Shown: one piece after another, positions 1 through 13,614 of the stretch
Layout of the letters: every line of letters begins with the position of its first letter
How positions within the stretch are numbered: position 1 is the first letter of the stretch
Source: Hypoxylon rubiginosum
Taxonomy: Eukaryota > Ascomycota > Sordariomycetes > Xylariales > Hypoxylaceae
Reading direction: 5' to 3'
Assembly: GCA_902806565.1 (NCBI GenBank)
Contig: CADCXA010000051.1
Coordinates: 1-64,000, forward strand
DNA: 64,000 bases
Translations under genes and position numbers: made by a program
The notes under the pieces: model-generated
What the model was told of the DNA's origin: nothing
The model's database searches: none
The model's input: the letters and a program-made list of their open reading frames with translations, nothing else

Positions 1-3000
1 AAAAATAAAAAAAAAATATATTATTATATTAGATTTTAAAATACTTATTAACTTTAAATTATATTAATTAATATAAAAATAAAATAATTATTAATTTAAA
101 AAAATAAAAGAAAATAATTATATTTATATTTAATATTATAACTAGGAATTTATAAATATATAATATATAATTAATATATAATTAAAGAATTTTATTTAAA
201 ATATTTTATTTATTTTTTATTTTATAAATTTTAAATTTTTATTATTTAAAGTTAATTTATTTATTTAATTTTTATTTTATTTTTTATTTATTTTAAAATT
301 AAATTAATTTTATTAATAAAATAAAAAGGTTTAATATTTAATATAAAAGCTTTATTTTTTACTTTATTTAATTTAAAATTTTAGTATTAAATTATTAAAA
401 TTAAATTAATAAATTTTTTAATATAAGATTTTTAATTAAGAGAGGATTTTAATGTTTTTAAACTTAAAAATTCTTAAATTAATAGTTTTAAAATTTATAC
501 TTTTTATTAAATATTAAAATAATATAAATATTATAAGATTTTTTTATAATATTAGAAATAAATTTATAATTAAAAAAAAGCTATATTTTAATATAATTAA
601 TAAAATTAAATATTTTTATATAATGTTAATAATATTAATAAACTATTTTATTTAAAAGATTATATATTTAAATAAAAAAACTAAAAATATAATAATTATT
701 TTATATAAACTTATTAAAATAATTATTTAAAAAACTTATATATTTAATATTAATAAATAAAGGTAATAATTATTTTAAGGGTAGTTATTTAAAAAAAGGG
801 TAATAATTTTATAAAAGGTTAGTTACTTATTAAAACTTTTTATTAAATATCTCTTAAAAAATATATTAATTAATAATAAAATTATTAAGTATATAAAAAT
901 TTATATTATAAATTATTTAATAAAATTATATTAACTAGGTTTTTTTATAAAATTATTAAACCTTATTAATTTATAAATACTTATTATTAATATAAAATCT
1001 AAAAGTTAAAAATAAAAATTTTAATTAAAAATTTATTAAATTATTTATTAAAAATAATAAAAATAATAAAATTAAAAGTTTTATTATTATATAAAGTTTT
1101 AAAAAGTTATAAAAATTAATAATTTAAAAAAATATAGATTATAATGATTTTTTTAATTTAAAATTTATTTTAATTAATAAAGGTTATAATATAAATTTAA
1201 AACTAGTTTTTATATTTAAAATAACTTAATTAAAAGTGGTAAACCGTTTATTTATTTATAGTTATTTATATATTAAAAGTAATAATTAATTAAAAATAAA
1301 TATAATATTAAAAGTTTAATTTATTTATTAAATATTAATTTAAATATTAAAGTTTTAAGGAGGTTAATTATAATATATTTTATTTATAATAAGATGTAAT
1401 TTTTTAAATAATTTTAATAAAAATTTTATATTAAACTAATTTTAAAAAAATAAATTAAGGTTATAATTATAAAAAATAAATAATATATTTATAAAGGTAT
1501 TTTAAACTTAAAAATAAGTTTTAATATTTATATTAAACTTTTTTTAAAATATATATTTAAATATAAAAATAATATCGTTAAAATTAAAAAATAATAATAA
1601 AAACAATATATTAAAACTAAGGTTTTTATAGTGTTTTTAAATATATTATATAACAGTAAGTTTTATAATATTATTATTACTATTAAATATTTTAAATTTT
1701 TTTAAATAAATAAAAATAAATATAATTATTGTAATTTAAATATTTTTTATTGTTTTAAAAAAGTTAAAAAATTTAAAAAAAAAAAAATATAAAAAATAAA
1801 AATTATTATAAAATTCTCAGCTTTTTATTACCTTAAAAAAAGTGGATATTACTAATTAAAAACTGATTTATATATTATATTAATATTTTATTAACTTATA
1901 ATTAAAATTAATAAAAACTTATTTATATAATAAACTATTTAATAAAATATTTATATAAAGTTATATAAATATAAAAGATATTTAATACCTTTTTTTTATT
2001 TTAATTAATATAATTTACTTTATATTTTTTATTTTTTTTTTTTAAAAAATTAAAAATCATAATATTTTATAATTATAATAATAATATATAAAAAAATAAA
2101 AATAATATTAACCAATATCATAGATTTTTTAAAAGATATTTATTATATTAATAATATTATTAATTAATAAAAGTATTAATTAAAGCTTTTAAAATTTATA
2201 ATAATAATGTTTTTTTTTTTTTTTTAATTAAAATTAAATTTATATATTATAATTATATTATAAAACACCTTGTTTTTATTAAAAATAAACCTTAAATTTT
2301 AATATAAAAAACTTATATTTATAATTATAAACTTCTTAATTTTATATAAAAATAAAAGATATAATAAATTATTAAAAATTAAAAAACTTTAATTATTTAT
2401 TATAAAAAATATATTATTTATTAAATTAATTTATAAAATTAAAATATTATAAGCTTTAAAAAATTATAAAATAAATAATTTTAATAATATTATATTTATT
2501 TTAATTAAATAATATAACTTATAATTTATTTTTTTAATAGTTTATTATAATTTTATAGTATTAAGTAAAAACCTTAATAATTATATAGTTTTTTATTTTT
2601 ATATAATATTAATTAATATAATAAAAAAATAAATATATATTTTTAATATTTTTATAAATAAAATAGGCTTTTTTTTTGTTAAAGTATAAATATTATTTAT
2701 AAATTTAAACAGGATATATAGTAGTAGTAAATAAAAAATAATAATTAAAGGTTTTAAAAATTTATATTAAATTTAAATTATTTTTTAAAATAATAACTAG
2801 ATATGCGGTTATTAAATAATATATATTTTTTATTTATTATTTAAAAAATTAACCATTTTATTTTAATTATTAAAAAATAAGGATTTTAATTAAATCTTAG
2901 TTTTAAATACTTTTATAAAAATAATATTTAAATATATTAAAATTAAAATAATTATTAAAAAATCTTTATTTATTAAACAGCTTATAATATTAATTAAACC

Positions 3001-6000
3001 GGTATATAATTTTATATTTAAAATAAGCTTAATAAAATTATAATTTATAGTAATTAATATAGTTAAAAATATTAAAAATAACTTTTTAAATAACGGCTTA
3101 TTTAATTTTTTGGATAGTTTTTTAAACTTTAAACTTATAAAAAAAAAAAGAAAAATAAAATTAAAAGTAGCTTAAAAAAAAATATTACCGTTATAATTAC
3201 TTTTAATAAAACTATATAAAAAATTAAAATCTAATATTTTCTTAAAAACGAAATTAATTTTAAGGAATAGTATAAATATTTATTAAATTTTAATTGTAAC
3301 TTGGTTTTTTAAATAAATTTAATTTAAAAAATTAAATATAAGTAAAAATTATTTATACCAATTAATAAATAAGTGACTAATATATAAAAAACTATAATAA
3401 ATAAATTATAATTTATTAATTTTTATAATTAAATAAACTGGAACTAATATATTATTTTAATTAATATAATTAATAAATTATTTAAAATTAAAAAGCTATT
3501 TATAAAAAAAATACGTTTTATATTAATTAAAAAATAAAGAAAAATTAATGATTTTATAAAGTTAAATAATAAAAATAAGCTTATAATATAATTTATAAAA
3601 AAAATTTTAAAATAAATTAATTAGTTTAATATAAAAAAAAGTAAATAAAAGGTTTTTTTTTATAAATTTAAATTAAAATAAAACCTTATTTAAATTTAAA
3701 AAAAGGTTATAATAAGATATAACGATTAATATTTTATAAAAGGTTATATAATTATCTTATAGTTAGATTTTTTTTATTTTTTTTTTTTTAAAAAGTTTAT
3801 AAAACCTTTTATATAATTAATTAACCACGTATTATAAAAATATACACTTTTTTATAAGATATTTTAAATATATTAATTAGGATGTTTTTTAAGTTATTTT
3901 TTAAGTTAAATGTAATTTAAAGTAAATAATAATATAGTTATTATTTAAATTAAAAATCACCGGTATAAAAGTAAAGTTTTATTATAATATTATTTAATTT
4001 TTTTATTATTATTAGATTATAATTAATTTATAAAATTTATAAATATTAACTATATTATATAAATTAAAATTCTAAAGATTAATATTAATTTAAATAATAT
4101 TTTATAATAAGTAATATTATTTAATATAATATATAGATTTTATAGCGCGGCGAATTTAAAATTATTTTATATAATTAAAAACTATTATTTTAAAAACTTT
4201 TTAAAGTTATTTTATTTTAAAATTATAATTAAGTTAAATAAATATTTAATATATAAATAAAAACCGTATATTAAGGTTTTAAATTATTTAAAATTAATAA
4301 AATAAAATAATAATTAAATAATATTATATAATTTTTTTTTTAACTAAAAATATTAAATATATATTAATATTAAAATTTATATTACTATAAAAATAATTAA
4401 ATATATTTATAAATATATTTATAAAAGTAATAATTAAATTATAACTTATTTATATTAAAAAAAAATATTATTATAATAAAATTAAAATTAAAATTAATTT
4501 TATAATAAAATTAATAAATATTTATATAATTATTTTATTAAATTATATAAATTAATATATTATTTTTTAAAATTTTTAATTTATAATATATATTTATTTA
4601 TCCAACCCTTAATTATTTATTTAAAAAAAAAATAAAATAAAATATTATATTAAAAATAACTTTAAGTTAATAATAAAAACCTTAAAATAAAATTATATAA
4701 TTTTTATAATATGGTTTAAATATAATAAAGTTTATAAAAATAATTAAAATGTTTTATATTAAGATTTTTTATATTTATTTTAATAATATATAAAAAGAAA
4801 ATAAATAAAATATAAATAAAAAATAATAAAAAAACTTAGTTAAATGTATTTTATTTATTTAAAAGTTAACGAAAGATTTTATTTATAAATACTTTTTATT
4901 TTAATTTTTAAAGCTAAAAGTTAATTTAATTTAATAAAATATAATAATATTTAATATTTAATATTTTAAAACACCTATTAAATTTAAGGTTTTTTAAAGG
5001 ATAATAATTATTAAAAAAATTTCTTTAAAAAAATGTAAATATTTTTAATTAACAGTTAGTTAAAAATTGTTTTTATATATATTTTATAAAAAAATGATAT
5101 TTAAAATCTAATTTATATTTAAAATAAATTTTAAAAATTTATATATAATAATTTAATATAAGTATTTAATAGAATATAAAGTTTATTTAATTTAATTAAG
5201 ATTATTTATTTAAATTATAATTTACATTTAATTAAAATGGTTATTATAAGCTTAAAAAATTAAAATAAAATAGGTTTTTTTTTATTTTAATTTAATTAAA
5301 AAAAAATTTATATTAATTATTTATTTAAAAAAAAATTAAATTATAATTATAATATCAAAATAAACCTATATAATAAAACGCTTTTAATGTTAAATAATAA
5401 TTAATATATTATATATAATATTATTATAATAACTATTAAATAAACTTTTTTTTTTATATATTTTTATTTATAAAACTTAATTAAAATTAAAAAAACCTTT
5501 TTATATTTAACATTTTATTATTATTACTAATTAAAAGAAAAAGTTATATTATATATAATTTTATTTAATATTATAACGTTTTTATTACCTAATAAAAAAA
5601 TTACTTATTTATAGTTTAAAATTTTTATTACTTTAAATAATAATTTAATATATAATATTTAAAAAAAATTAATAAAAATAAATCTTTTTTAATAAACATT
5701 ATTAATTATTTAAAATAAAATTACTATATAATATAAATATATATTTAAAATAATTTATAAAATATTATATAATATATAAAAAAATTAATTTTTATTTAAC
5801 AAAATACCTATTTTATTTAAAAAAGATTTTACGTAAATTTTATTTATAGTTAAAAAAAAATCAAGGCTATAAATTATTAACACTTATTTATAAAATTTGT
5901 TTTTATAATTTAAATTTTAAAAACTATATTTAATAAAAAATATAAAAATTTAATAAAATAATATAAAAAATATAAAGTTTTTATAATAATTTTAAATAAT

Positions 6001-8692
6001 TTTTTATAATTTTAAAATTAACAGATTAATATTATTACTTAATATAATAAAAGTGTTTAATAATATTAAAAATTTTTATAATTATATTTATTTAAAAAAA
6101 ATTTTAAATAATATATTATATAACTTAAATATTTTTATTTTTAAATTTATTTTATTTATATATAACATATTTATATAAAAAATTAATAACAATTTATTAT
6201 TTAATATCTTTAAAAAAAAATAAAAATATTTTTTAATAAATAAATTTATTAAAATAAACAACTAATAAATTAAAAAAACGTTAATTAAAATAATTTAAAC
6301 TTTATAATTAAAAGGAATATTACTAGTTAAATTAAAATTAAGAATTAATCTTTTTATTATAATATTACGTAATTTAAATTTTAATTAAAACTTTTATAAT
6401 AACATTTAAATAATTATAATTTAATTTAATAAATATAATATAAAAGTTAAAATTTTTAACAAGTTATTTAATAAAATAAAATATATTTTATTAAAAATTA
6501 AATTAATTTAAAATAATAAAAATTAATTATTTATATAATCTAAATAATAGTTTTTAATATTAGTTTATTTTATTATAATTATAAATAAATTATAAAAATA
6601 ATTTTTTAATATAATTAATATTAATTAAAAGATTTTTATATTTATATATAAATAGTTTTATATAATTATATTAAAAGTTAAATTTATTTAAAAGTTAAAA
6701 ATCCTAAAAATATTAAAAACAAAGTTTAATAAGTTATTAAATATTATATATTTTAAAGTTTTATAAAAATTAATAAATAATTAAAAAAAAATACTATAAA
6801 TAATATTATATTTAATATATATATAAAACACTTTTAATTAATTACTTAACTTATTTTTACTTTTTAAAATAAAAAATCTTATTATATTTTAATTATTTTA
6901 CTTTTTTTATTATATTAAACAATTAAAATAATAAACTATAAATCGCTTTAATTATTTTAAATAAATAAATATTAATTAACTTTTATTTTATTATAAGTTT
7001 TACACCCTTTTTAATTATTAGTAATAAAAAATTATATTAAAAAGAAATTAAAGTTAATATAAAAATATTAATTAATATATTATTTATTTTAATATATTTA
7101 TTAATAATTATTAAAAAAATTAACTACTATTATTTAAATTTATTAATATTTATATACTATATATTAAATTAATAAAAATATTTGTTTTTAATATTATTAT
7201 AATAATAACTAGTATATATATTATTAAAATAATTAAATAAAATAATATAATATTAAAATTTATTATTATTTATTTTATAATTAATATAACTTTATTTTAA
7301 AAGTAAAATAATATTATATATTTATATATAAACAGTTAATAATAATTAAAACCTTTAAATTAACCGGAAAAAATTAATATAAACTTATTTTTATAATTAA
7401 TAATTAACGTTTTATTTAACTTAATTTTTTTATAATAATAAACTTAATTTTTATATTATATATTTAATAAAAAAATTTATTTAATAATAAACTATTAAAT
7501 TATTAATAAAATATTTATTTAAGAAAATAATAAGGTTTAATATATATATAAATTATTAAGTATTAAAACTATAATATTATTTATTTTTATTTTTTTAATT
7601 TTAATTAAAACTTATTATATATATTTAATTAAATCTTTATTATTTTTTAATATAAAATAATTATTATTTTCGTTAATATAATAAAAAATCTTAAGCGTAT
7701 AAAATAAAACTAGAAAATAATCTAATTTATTTTAATTTAAAATTAATACTTGTTTTTAATTAAATTTAAAAAAGTTAAAATAATTTATATTATAAAATAA
7801 TAAGTTTAATAAATAAAAACCAATATATTAATTATTATTATTTTAATTTATAAGGTTATAAAGTTATTTTTTTAACCTAATAATAATAATTATTATAAAT
7901 ATTATTCTTATAATATAAAAAAATTAAAATAAAATTAAAAGGTTTTTTAAAATTAATAAAATCTTTTAAAAAACATTTCTTATAAGCTAGGAAAAAATCT
8001 TATAAACCGTGTAAACTTAAATAATATTAATTAAAAATAATTATAAAAATTCATAAAATTTAAAGGTTTAAATTAAATAATTATTTAAATTAAATAAATA
8101 AAAAAAATATTAAATAATTTAAAATTAATATTATATAAATTATATTTTAATAATAATTTAAAAGAATATATAGTAACTAAATATATATTATATATTAAAA
8201 ATAAACCGGTTTAAAATATATATAAAATAATAAAAAAAATAAAAATTTTAAATAAATTATAACTATAAAACTAACTAGCGTTAAAAATAAACTTTAAATA
8301 AGTAAAAATTATTTAATTAAACGTTTTTAACCTTATATTATAAAATTATAACATAAAAAAAAATCTTATATTTTAAAAATATAAAAAAATATTAACTTAA
8401 AATTCTTATTAAATAATATATAAAATAATAAACTAATTTATTAAATTATTTTCCCCTTATTTATATATATATATTTTATAAAATATTATCCTTATAAAAA
8501 TACTTATTTAAAAAATATTATAAATTATATATATAAAAAAATAATATATAAAAAAAAATCTAATTTTTTTAATTATAATATATTAAAGGAAATTTAATTT
8601 TTTATAAATAAAATATTAAAAAAAATTAAACTTTTTAATAAATATAATTATTATAAACATATTTAAAAATAATTTTATAGTTAATTTTAAAA

Positions 8693-8746
8693 TTAATATT
8701 AATAAGAAACTTAATATTAATAAAAAACTTAATATTAATAAAAGTT
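8693..8746. repeat. 18-bp tandem repeat, three copies
   Basis: Three adjacent 18-base units of the form TTAATATTAATAARAAAC lie at 8693-8710, 8711-8728 and 8729-8746. The third is altered at its end. The repeat sits inside the AT-rich block. Confidence 0.75.
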
Positions 8747-8981
8747 ATATAAAAAATAGTTAAAATAAAATAATTTTTATAATAATTTAAACTTTAATTA
8801 TTATTATTTACTAAATTAAATATAAATATAAATAACTTTAAAATAAAATTAAAATTAATAAATAAATAAAATAATATAGGTTTGATTTTAATATTTAAAT
8901 ATAAAAAATTAAATTTAACTTTTTTTTTTTAGTTAAATTAAAAATTATTATTTAAATTACTAAAAAAAAAAAAATTAAAAC

Positions 8982-9031
<50 letters not shown>

Positions 9032-9050
9032 TTATTATTATTATTATTAA
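8982..9050. repeat. (ATT)n microsatellite
   Basis: A nearly uninterrupted run of ATT triplets about 69 bases long, with one small interruption near 9021. It is inside the AT-rich block. Confidence 0.85.
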
Positions 9051-9198
9051 TAAGTTTAAATTATTTAATATATATTAAAAATATTAATCTTTTATAACGA
9101 TATTTTTAAAAAAAATATTTAAAATTATTATTATTATTAAACTTTATTTATTTAATATATATTAAATAAACTAAACGTTTACCTAAATATTTAATATC

Positions 9199-9294
9199 GC
9201 TTTTTTTTTTAATTTTATTTACGTTTTTTTTTTTAATTTTACTTATATTTTTTTTTTTAGTTTTATTTACGTTTTTTTTTTTAATTTTACTTAC
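9199..9294. repeat. 24-bp tandem repeat, four copies
   Basis: Four units with an exact 24-base spacing begin at 9199, 9223, 9247 and 9271. Each is a T-run followed by a variant of AATTTTAYTTAC. The leading G is A in the third copy, and further C/T and A/G differences separate the copies, as expected from transition-type RIP damage to a once identical repeat. Confidence 0.8.
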
Positions 9295-11265
9295 ATTTTA
9301 TAAGATTTTATTAACGTTATATTTTTAACTAGTTTTTTTAATATTAATAACTTTTATTTTAAAATTAAAAAGTTATTTTATTATTATTATTTACTATATA
9401 AATTATTTATTATAAAAACTTTTATATTTAAAAAAAATAATAAAATATTTTTAATAAAAAATATTATTATTAAATATTTTAATTATTTTTTTAATAAATA
9501 AAACCTAAGTGAAATAAATAAATAAAAGTTTAATTAAAATATAAAAAATTAAATGAAAAGGATAATTATAAAATAATATATATATTTTAATGTTTATATT
9601 ATAATATTTAGTTGGTAATTAAAAAATATATAATATTAAATAAAGTTTATTTTTTTATTTAAAGTTTAGTTTTAAATAAATAATAATATAATTTTTATTT
9701 TAAATATAATAAAAGTTTTAATAAAAAAATATATAGTTAAAAAAAAAAATATAAATAACATTTAGTAAATTTTTTATAAAATATATATATATTTAATTAA
9801 TTAATAACTAGGGATTTATAGTTTTAAATATAATATAATTATTTTTTAGTTTTATTAATTATAATATAAAAATATAACAATTATAATTAAAATTAAATTT
9901 AAAGTTAATACGGTTAAATAAATTATTAATATATATATTTTTTTATTACTTAAATATATTTTTATAAAAAAAAAACTAGTGTTTTTAAAAAGAAATTATT
10001 AAATATAATACGTTAATTATAATAAAAATAATTAATATAAATATATATATATAATATTTAAAACTAATTATAATATTTAAATATATAACTTATATTTATA
10101 TAGTTTTTATAAAAAATATAAAAATAATAAATTTTAATATTAATTAAATTATTTTAAAATACCGGTAAATAAAAAGTAATTTAATCGGTAAATAAAAAAA
10201 AATATAATTTTTATATATTTTTAATATTATTTTAAATATTTTTAATAATAATTATATAAATTTTATAAAATAATAAATAATAAAGTTTATTATTATTAAT
10301 AATATATAAAATAATTAATATATATAATAAATTATACTTAAAATAAAAAATATAAATAACTTTTTAAATTTAATTAAATATATTATTATTATTATTAAAA
10401 AATATAATAACTATAAATTTTTTTTTTAGATTTATTTTATATTTTATATTAATAAAAAATATATTAATAAAAAGTAAATATTAAAATAAAAAATAAAAAA
10501 TTAAAATAATATTAAAAAATATTTATATATTATATAACTTACTTATATATATAAATAAATAATAAATTATTAATATTTTAAGTTTTAAAATAACTTATTA
10601 CTTATTTAAATAAATATTTATATAATTTATATAAATAAATTCTTATAATTTTACTTATATTATAATAAATATAACTTTTTATTATTTATATATATTTAAA
10701 TTTATATATATTATATTTATATATTTAAAAATAAATAATATTAATAAATTATATTATTTAGTTTATAAATTATTTTTATATAATTTATATATATAGTTAC
10801 AATATAAATTTAATATATATTATTTAAAATACTTAAAAATAAAGTTATTATTTAATTTTAACTTTTTAAATTATTTTAACATGATTTTTAATATTAACCA
10901 TAAAATAATTTATATTATTTATATTATTATTACTAGTAATTATTAATATTTAACGGTAAAAAAAAACATTAATATATTATAAATATATAAAAATAAATAT
11001 AATTTTTATATTTTAAAAACCTTTAAAAACGAATTATTTATTATATTTAATTATAAGATTTTATTATTTAATAATTATTAATAAATTTAATTAATAAATA
11101 ATATTAAATATTTTTTTATTATAATATTATAATAATTATTTAAGTTTATTAATAAAATAATATTAATAAATAATTATATTTTTTATTTAAATTTTAACTA
11201 GTAAATAATACTTGTTATTTTATTTTTATTATAAAAAAAAGCAGTAAACTTAAAACGTAAATATA

Positions 11266-11340
11266 ATAAATTAACTATAAATAAGTTAATTTTAAATAAA
11301 TTAACTTTAAATAAATTAACTTTAAATAAATTAACTTTAA
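11266..11340. repeat. 15-bp tandem repeat, five copies
   Basis: Five consecutive 15-base units of consensus ATAAATTAACTTTAA. Three are identical (11296-11340) and two are diverged, one with a C to T and an A to G difference. It lies within the AT-rich block. Confidence 0.85.
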
Positions 11341-12802
11341 ATAATAAAAAAGTATTTTTATAGGTTTTAATTATTAAGATTATAATAAACTTAAAAAAAT
11401 TAATAAATAATTATAACTTTTTAATTAAAACTTGTTATTTTATAAAAACGTTAATTAAAATTAAAATAATTTATATTATATTAAAAATATATTTAATTTA
11501 ATTTAATAACTATTATATATAAAACTTTATAATTTTATTTTTAAATATAAATAACTTTTTTAATAATAATAAAAATCAAATAATAATTTAAAATAATATT
11601 TATTATTTATTTAATTATAATTATATAATTATAATATTAAAAAAAAATAAAAATAAAAATAATAAATTAAATAAATTATATATATTATAAATTTATATAT
11701 TAAACTTATTAAAACTTTTTATTAATAAAAATTTATTATATTTAAATTTTTATTATAATATTAAATATTATTTTATTTTAAAAACGTTTTTTTAATATAT
11801 ACTTATATATTTTATTTAAAATCTAATATATAATAAAATAACTTTACTATTTAAAAATAAAAAAGTAATAAAAAATTAAAAATTTAATTTATTATTAGTA
11901 AAACTTTAAAAAAATAAATATTATAAATAAAAATTATTAAAAACTTTAGTTAAAATATATAAATTATAAATAAAAATATTAAAAATAAATAATTAAAAAA
12001 AGGGGAAAAAACAAAGTAAAAATTAACAGTTAAAAGGTTTAAAATTAGGAGGCTTAAAATTAAAAGGTTAATAATTAAAAAATAATTATAAATATTATTT
12101 TTTAATTTTAAAAAAAAACTTTTTAAATTTAAATTTAAAATTTAATAATAATAATTTTAATGTTTATTATTAATATTATAAGAAAACCTTTATTATATAA
12201 AAATAAAATAAACTAAAGTTAATAACTAGTAATAATAATTATAAAAAAAAGTTTAAAATTAATAAAAAATTAAAAATAAAACATATAAAATTAATATTAA
12301 TTTTAATTTATATTAAAACTAAATAATTTAAATTTATATTTAATAATATTATATTTAAATTAAATATTAACTTAATTTTATTATTTAATAATTTTATTAG
12401 TAATAATAATAACATTTAAACTAATAATAAATAAAATTTTAATAAATATAAATATAATAATATTTTAATAATTAAAAAAAATAATAATTACTAGTTAAAA
12501 AATTTCTAAAAAAAAAAATAATAAAATTTAAATAAAAGTTTAAAAAAAATAAATATAAGTATAAATATAAGGTATAAAATATAAGTAAAATAATTAATAT
12601 AAATATATTAATTAAAAAAAAATAATATAAATTAATAAAAAATTTTAATAAAAAATAATAAACTTAACAATTAAATATTAATTTTATAATTTTCATTTTA
12701 TATTTTTATAAATAAATTCCAATTAATTTAAATTACACGAAGTTAATATGGTGCGATAATAAAATGCTTATATAATCTAAAAAAAAAACCCACAGCTTCC
12801 CT

Positions 12803-12826
12803 CCCGGCCGTGCTTGCACGGCCGGG
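12803..12826. repeat. GC-rich perfect hairpin at the isochore boundary
   Basis: An 11-base arm CCCGGCCGTGC (12803-12813), a TT spacer and the exact reverse complement GCACGGCCGGG (12816-12826). It is the first GC-rich sequence after 12.8 kb of AT-rich DNA. It could be the tip of an inserted element, a terminator-like stem or a chance palindrome; the sequence does not decide. Confidence 0.7.
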
Positions 12827-12904
12827 TTGCGCAGCTAGTTATATGGCTAGTTTATTTCCATAGTTAAACTTGCCGTCGTGAGGTCTTCAAGGCTATCCCG
12901 GAGA

Positions 12905-13200
12905 TTAGTTTGTCAGGTCCACGGCGAGCGCCATGCTGTTATTGACCAGTCCAGGGTCCCGGCAAAAGGGCAGGCCGACGAATGCGCGGTTTACTACGCT
13001 TCCCACGATGCGGCGCATTGTTTCGAAAAACACAGACTCTCGTGGAGTGGCACGCGTGGTATCGTGGGATCCACGAATGTGTAGTCGACCTGGAAGATTT
13101 CGAACACGCGCTCACTGAAGCCGAGCACCGAGTCCGGTTGGTCTGTGATAAACTTGACTTCTGCGGACGGCAGCATCACTAATTCGCTTATTCCTAGGGG
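12905..13200 (-). pseudogene. Truncated, frameshifted cytochrome P450 remnant
   Basis: Two adjoining minus-strand frames together resemble part of the N-terminal half of a fungal cytochrome P450. The first (about 13,190 to 13,040) includes LPSAEVKFITDQPDSVL and a following FQVDYTF stretch. The second (about 13,030 to 12,905) includes ETMRRIVGSVVNRAFVGLPF and CRDPGL, matching the NR-FVGLPxCRDP pattern of fungal P450s. A frameshift separates them. No start, I-helix, ExxR or haem-binding cysteine region is present. The coding direction runs toward the AT-rich block, so the missing C-terminal part was either lost or destroyed there. Identification is from family memory and not from a search. Confidence 0.6.
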
Positions 13201-13614
13201 TCAGGTGAAACGATGTATTTCTCTAAGGTTGGTGGCGGACTGCAGAGTTTGCCATTACCAAGTCCCTACATGTTAGCGAAGAGAGAGAGAGAGAAAGATC
13301 AAGTCGATATACACCGTAGGAGGTCCGTCTTGGGTTTGGAGTTTGAATTTGACTGAATGTATTAACTATCTGTTGTACCTAATGAGCGTGTTGGTACTGT
13401 TAATACCATATAGAAGCATTGATCGTCGTATGAGACGAACATTCTCCGTAAAAAAGTCCAAGAACACACAAAAGCCTGATATTACCATTAAGCCCGCCAT
13501 TCTCCGCATCCTACCCGTACTCTCTCTCTTTCAACGCCCAAGCACTTTCCATACCTACCTAAGCATAGCTCCGTCATCGTTTCTTGACATGAACCGGTAG
13601 ATGTAACGGTTTAC
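13201..13614. other. Intergenic, no supported gene
   Basis: Only short frames without recognisable features, plus a short GA run near 13,278. It separates the P450 remnant from the 3' end of the HNH_2-type gene. Confidence 0.5.

Larger units (their letters stand above)
1..12790. repeat. Extreme AT-rich (RIP-type) isochore without genes
   Basis: About 12.8 kb composed almost entirely of A and T; individual 60-base lines hold roughly 3 to 10 G/C. No open frame of 60 or more codons occurs on either strand. Residual C is mostly followed by T and residual G mostly preceded by A, while CpA/TpG is scarce. That is the pattern expected after repeat-induced point mutation, which attacks C in CpA first. 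Loss of TpG also removes ATG codons and creates TAA and TAG, which explains the empty frames. The block is probably old transposon sequence, perhaps a subtelomeric or pericentromeric isochore, but no telomere repeat or recognisable transposon domain is visible. Mitochondrial DNA is unlikely because no tRNA, rRNA or conserved mitochondrial frame can be seen. The start lies outside the window. Confidence 0.85.

Noticed and set aside
1..12790. Mitochondrial DNA or an organellar insertion
   Set aside because: Composition is even more AT-biased than fungal mitochondrial DNA, and no open frame, tRNA or rRNA segment is recognisable under any reading.
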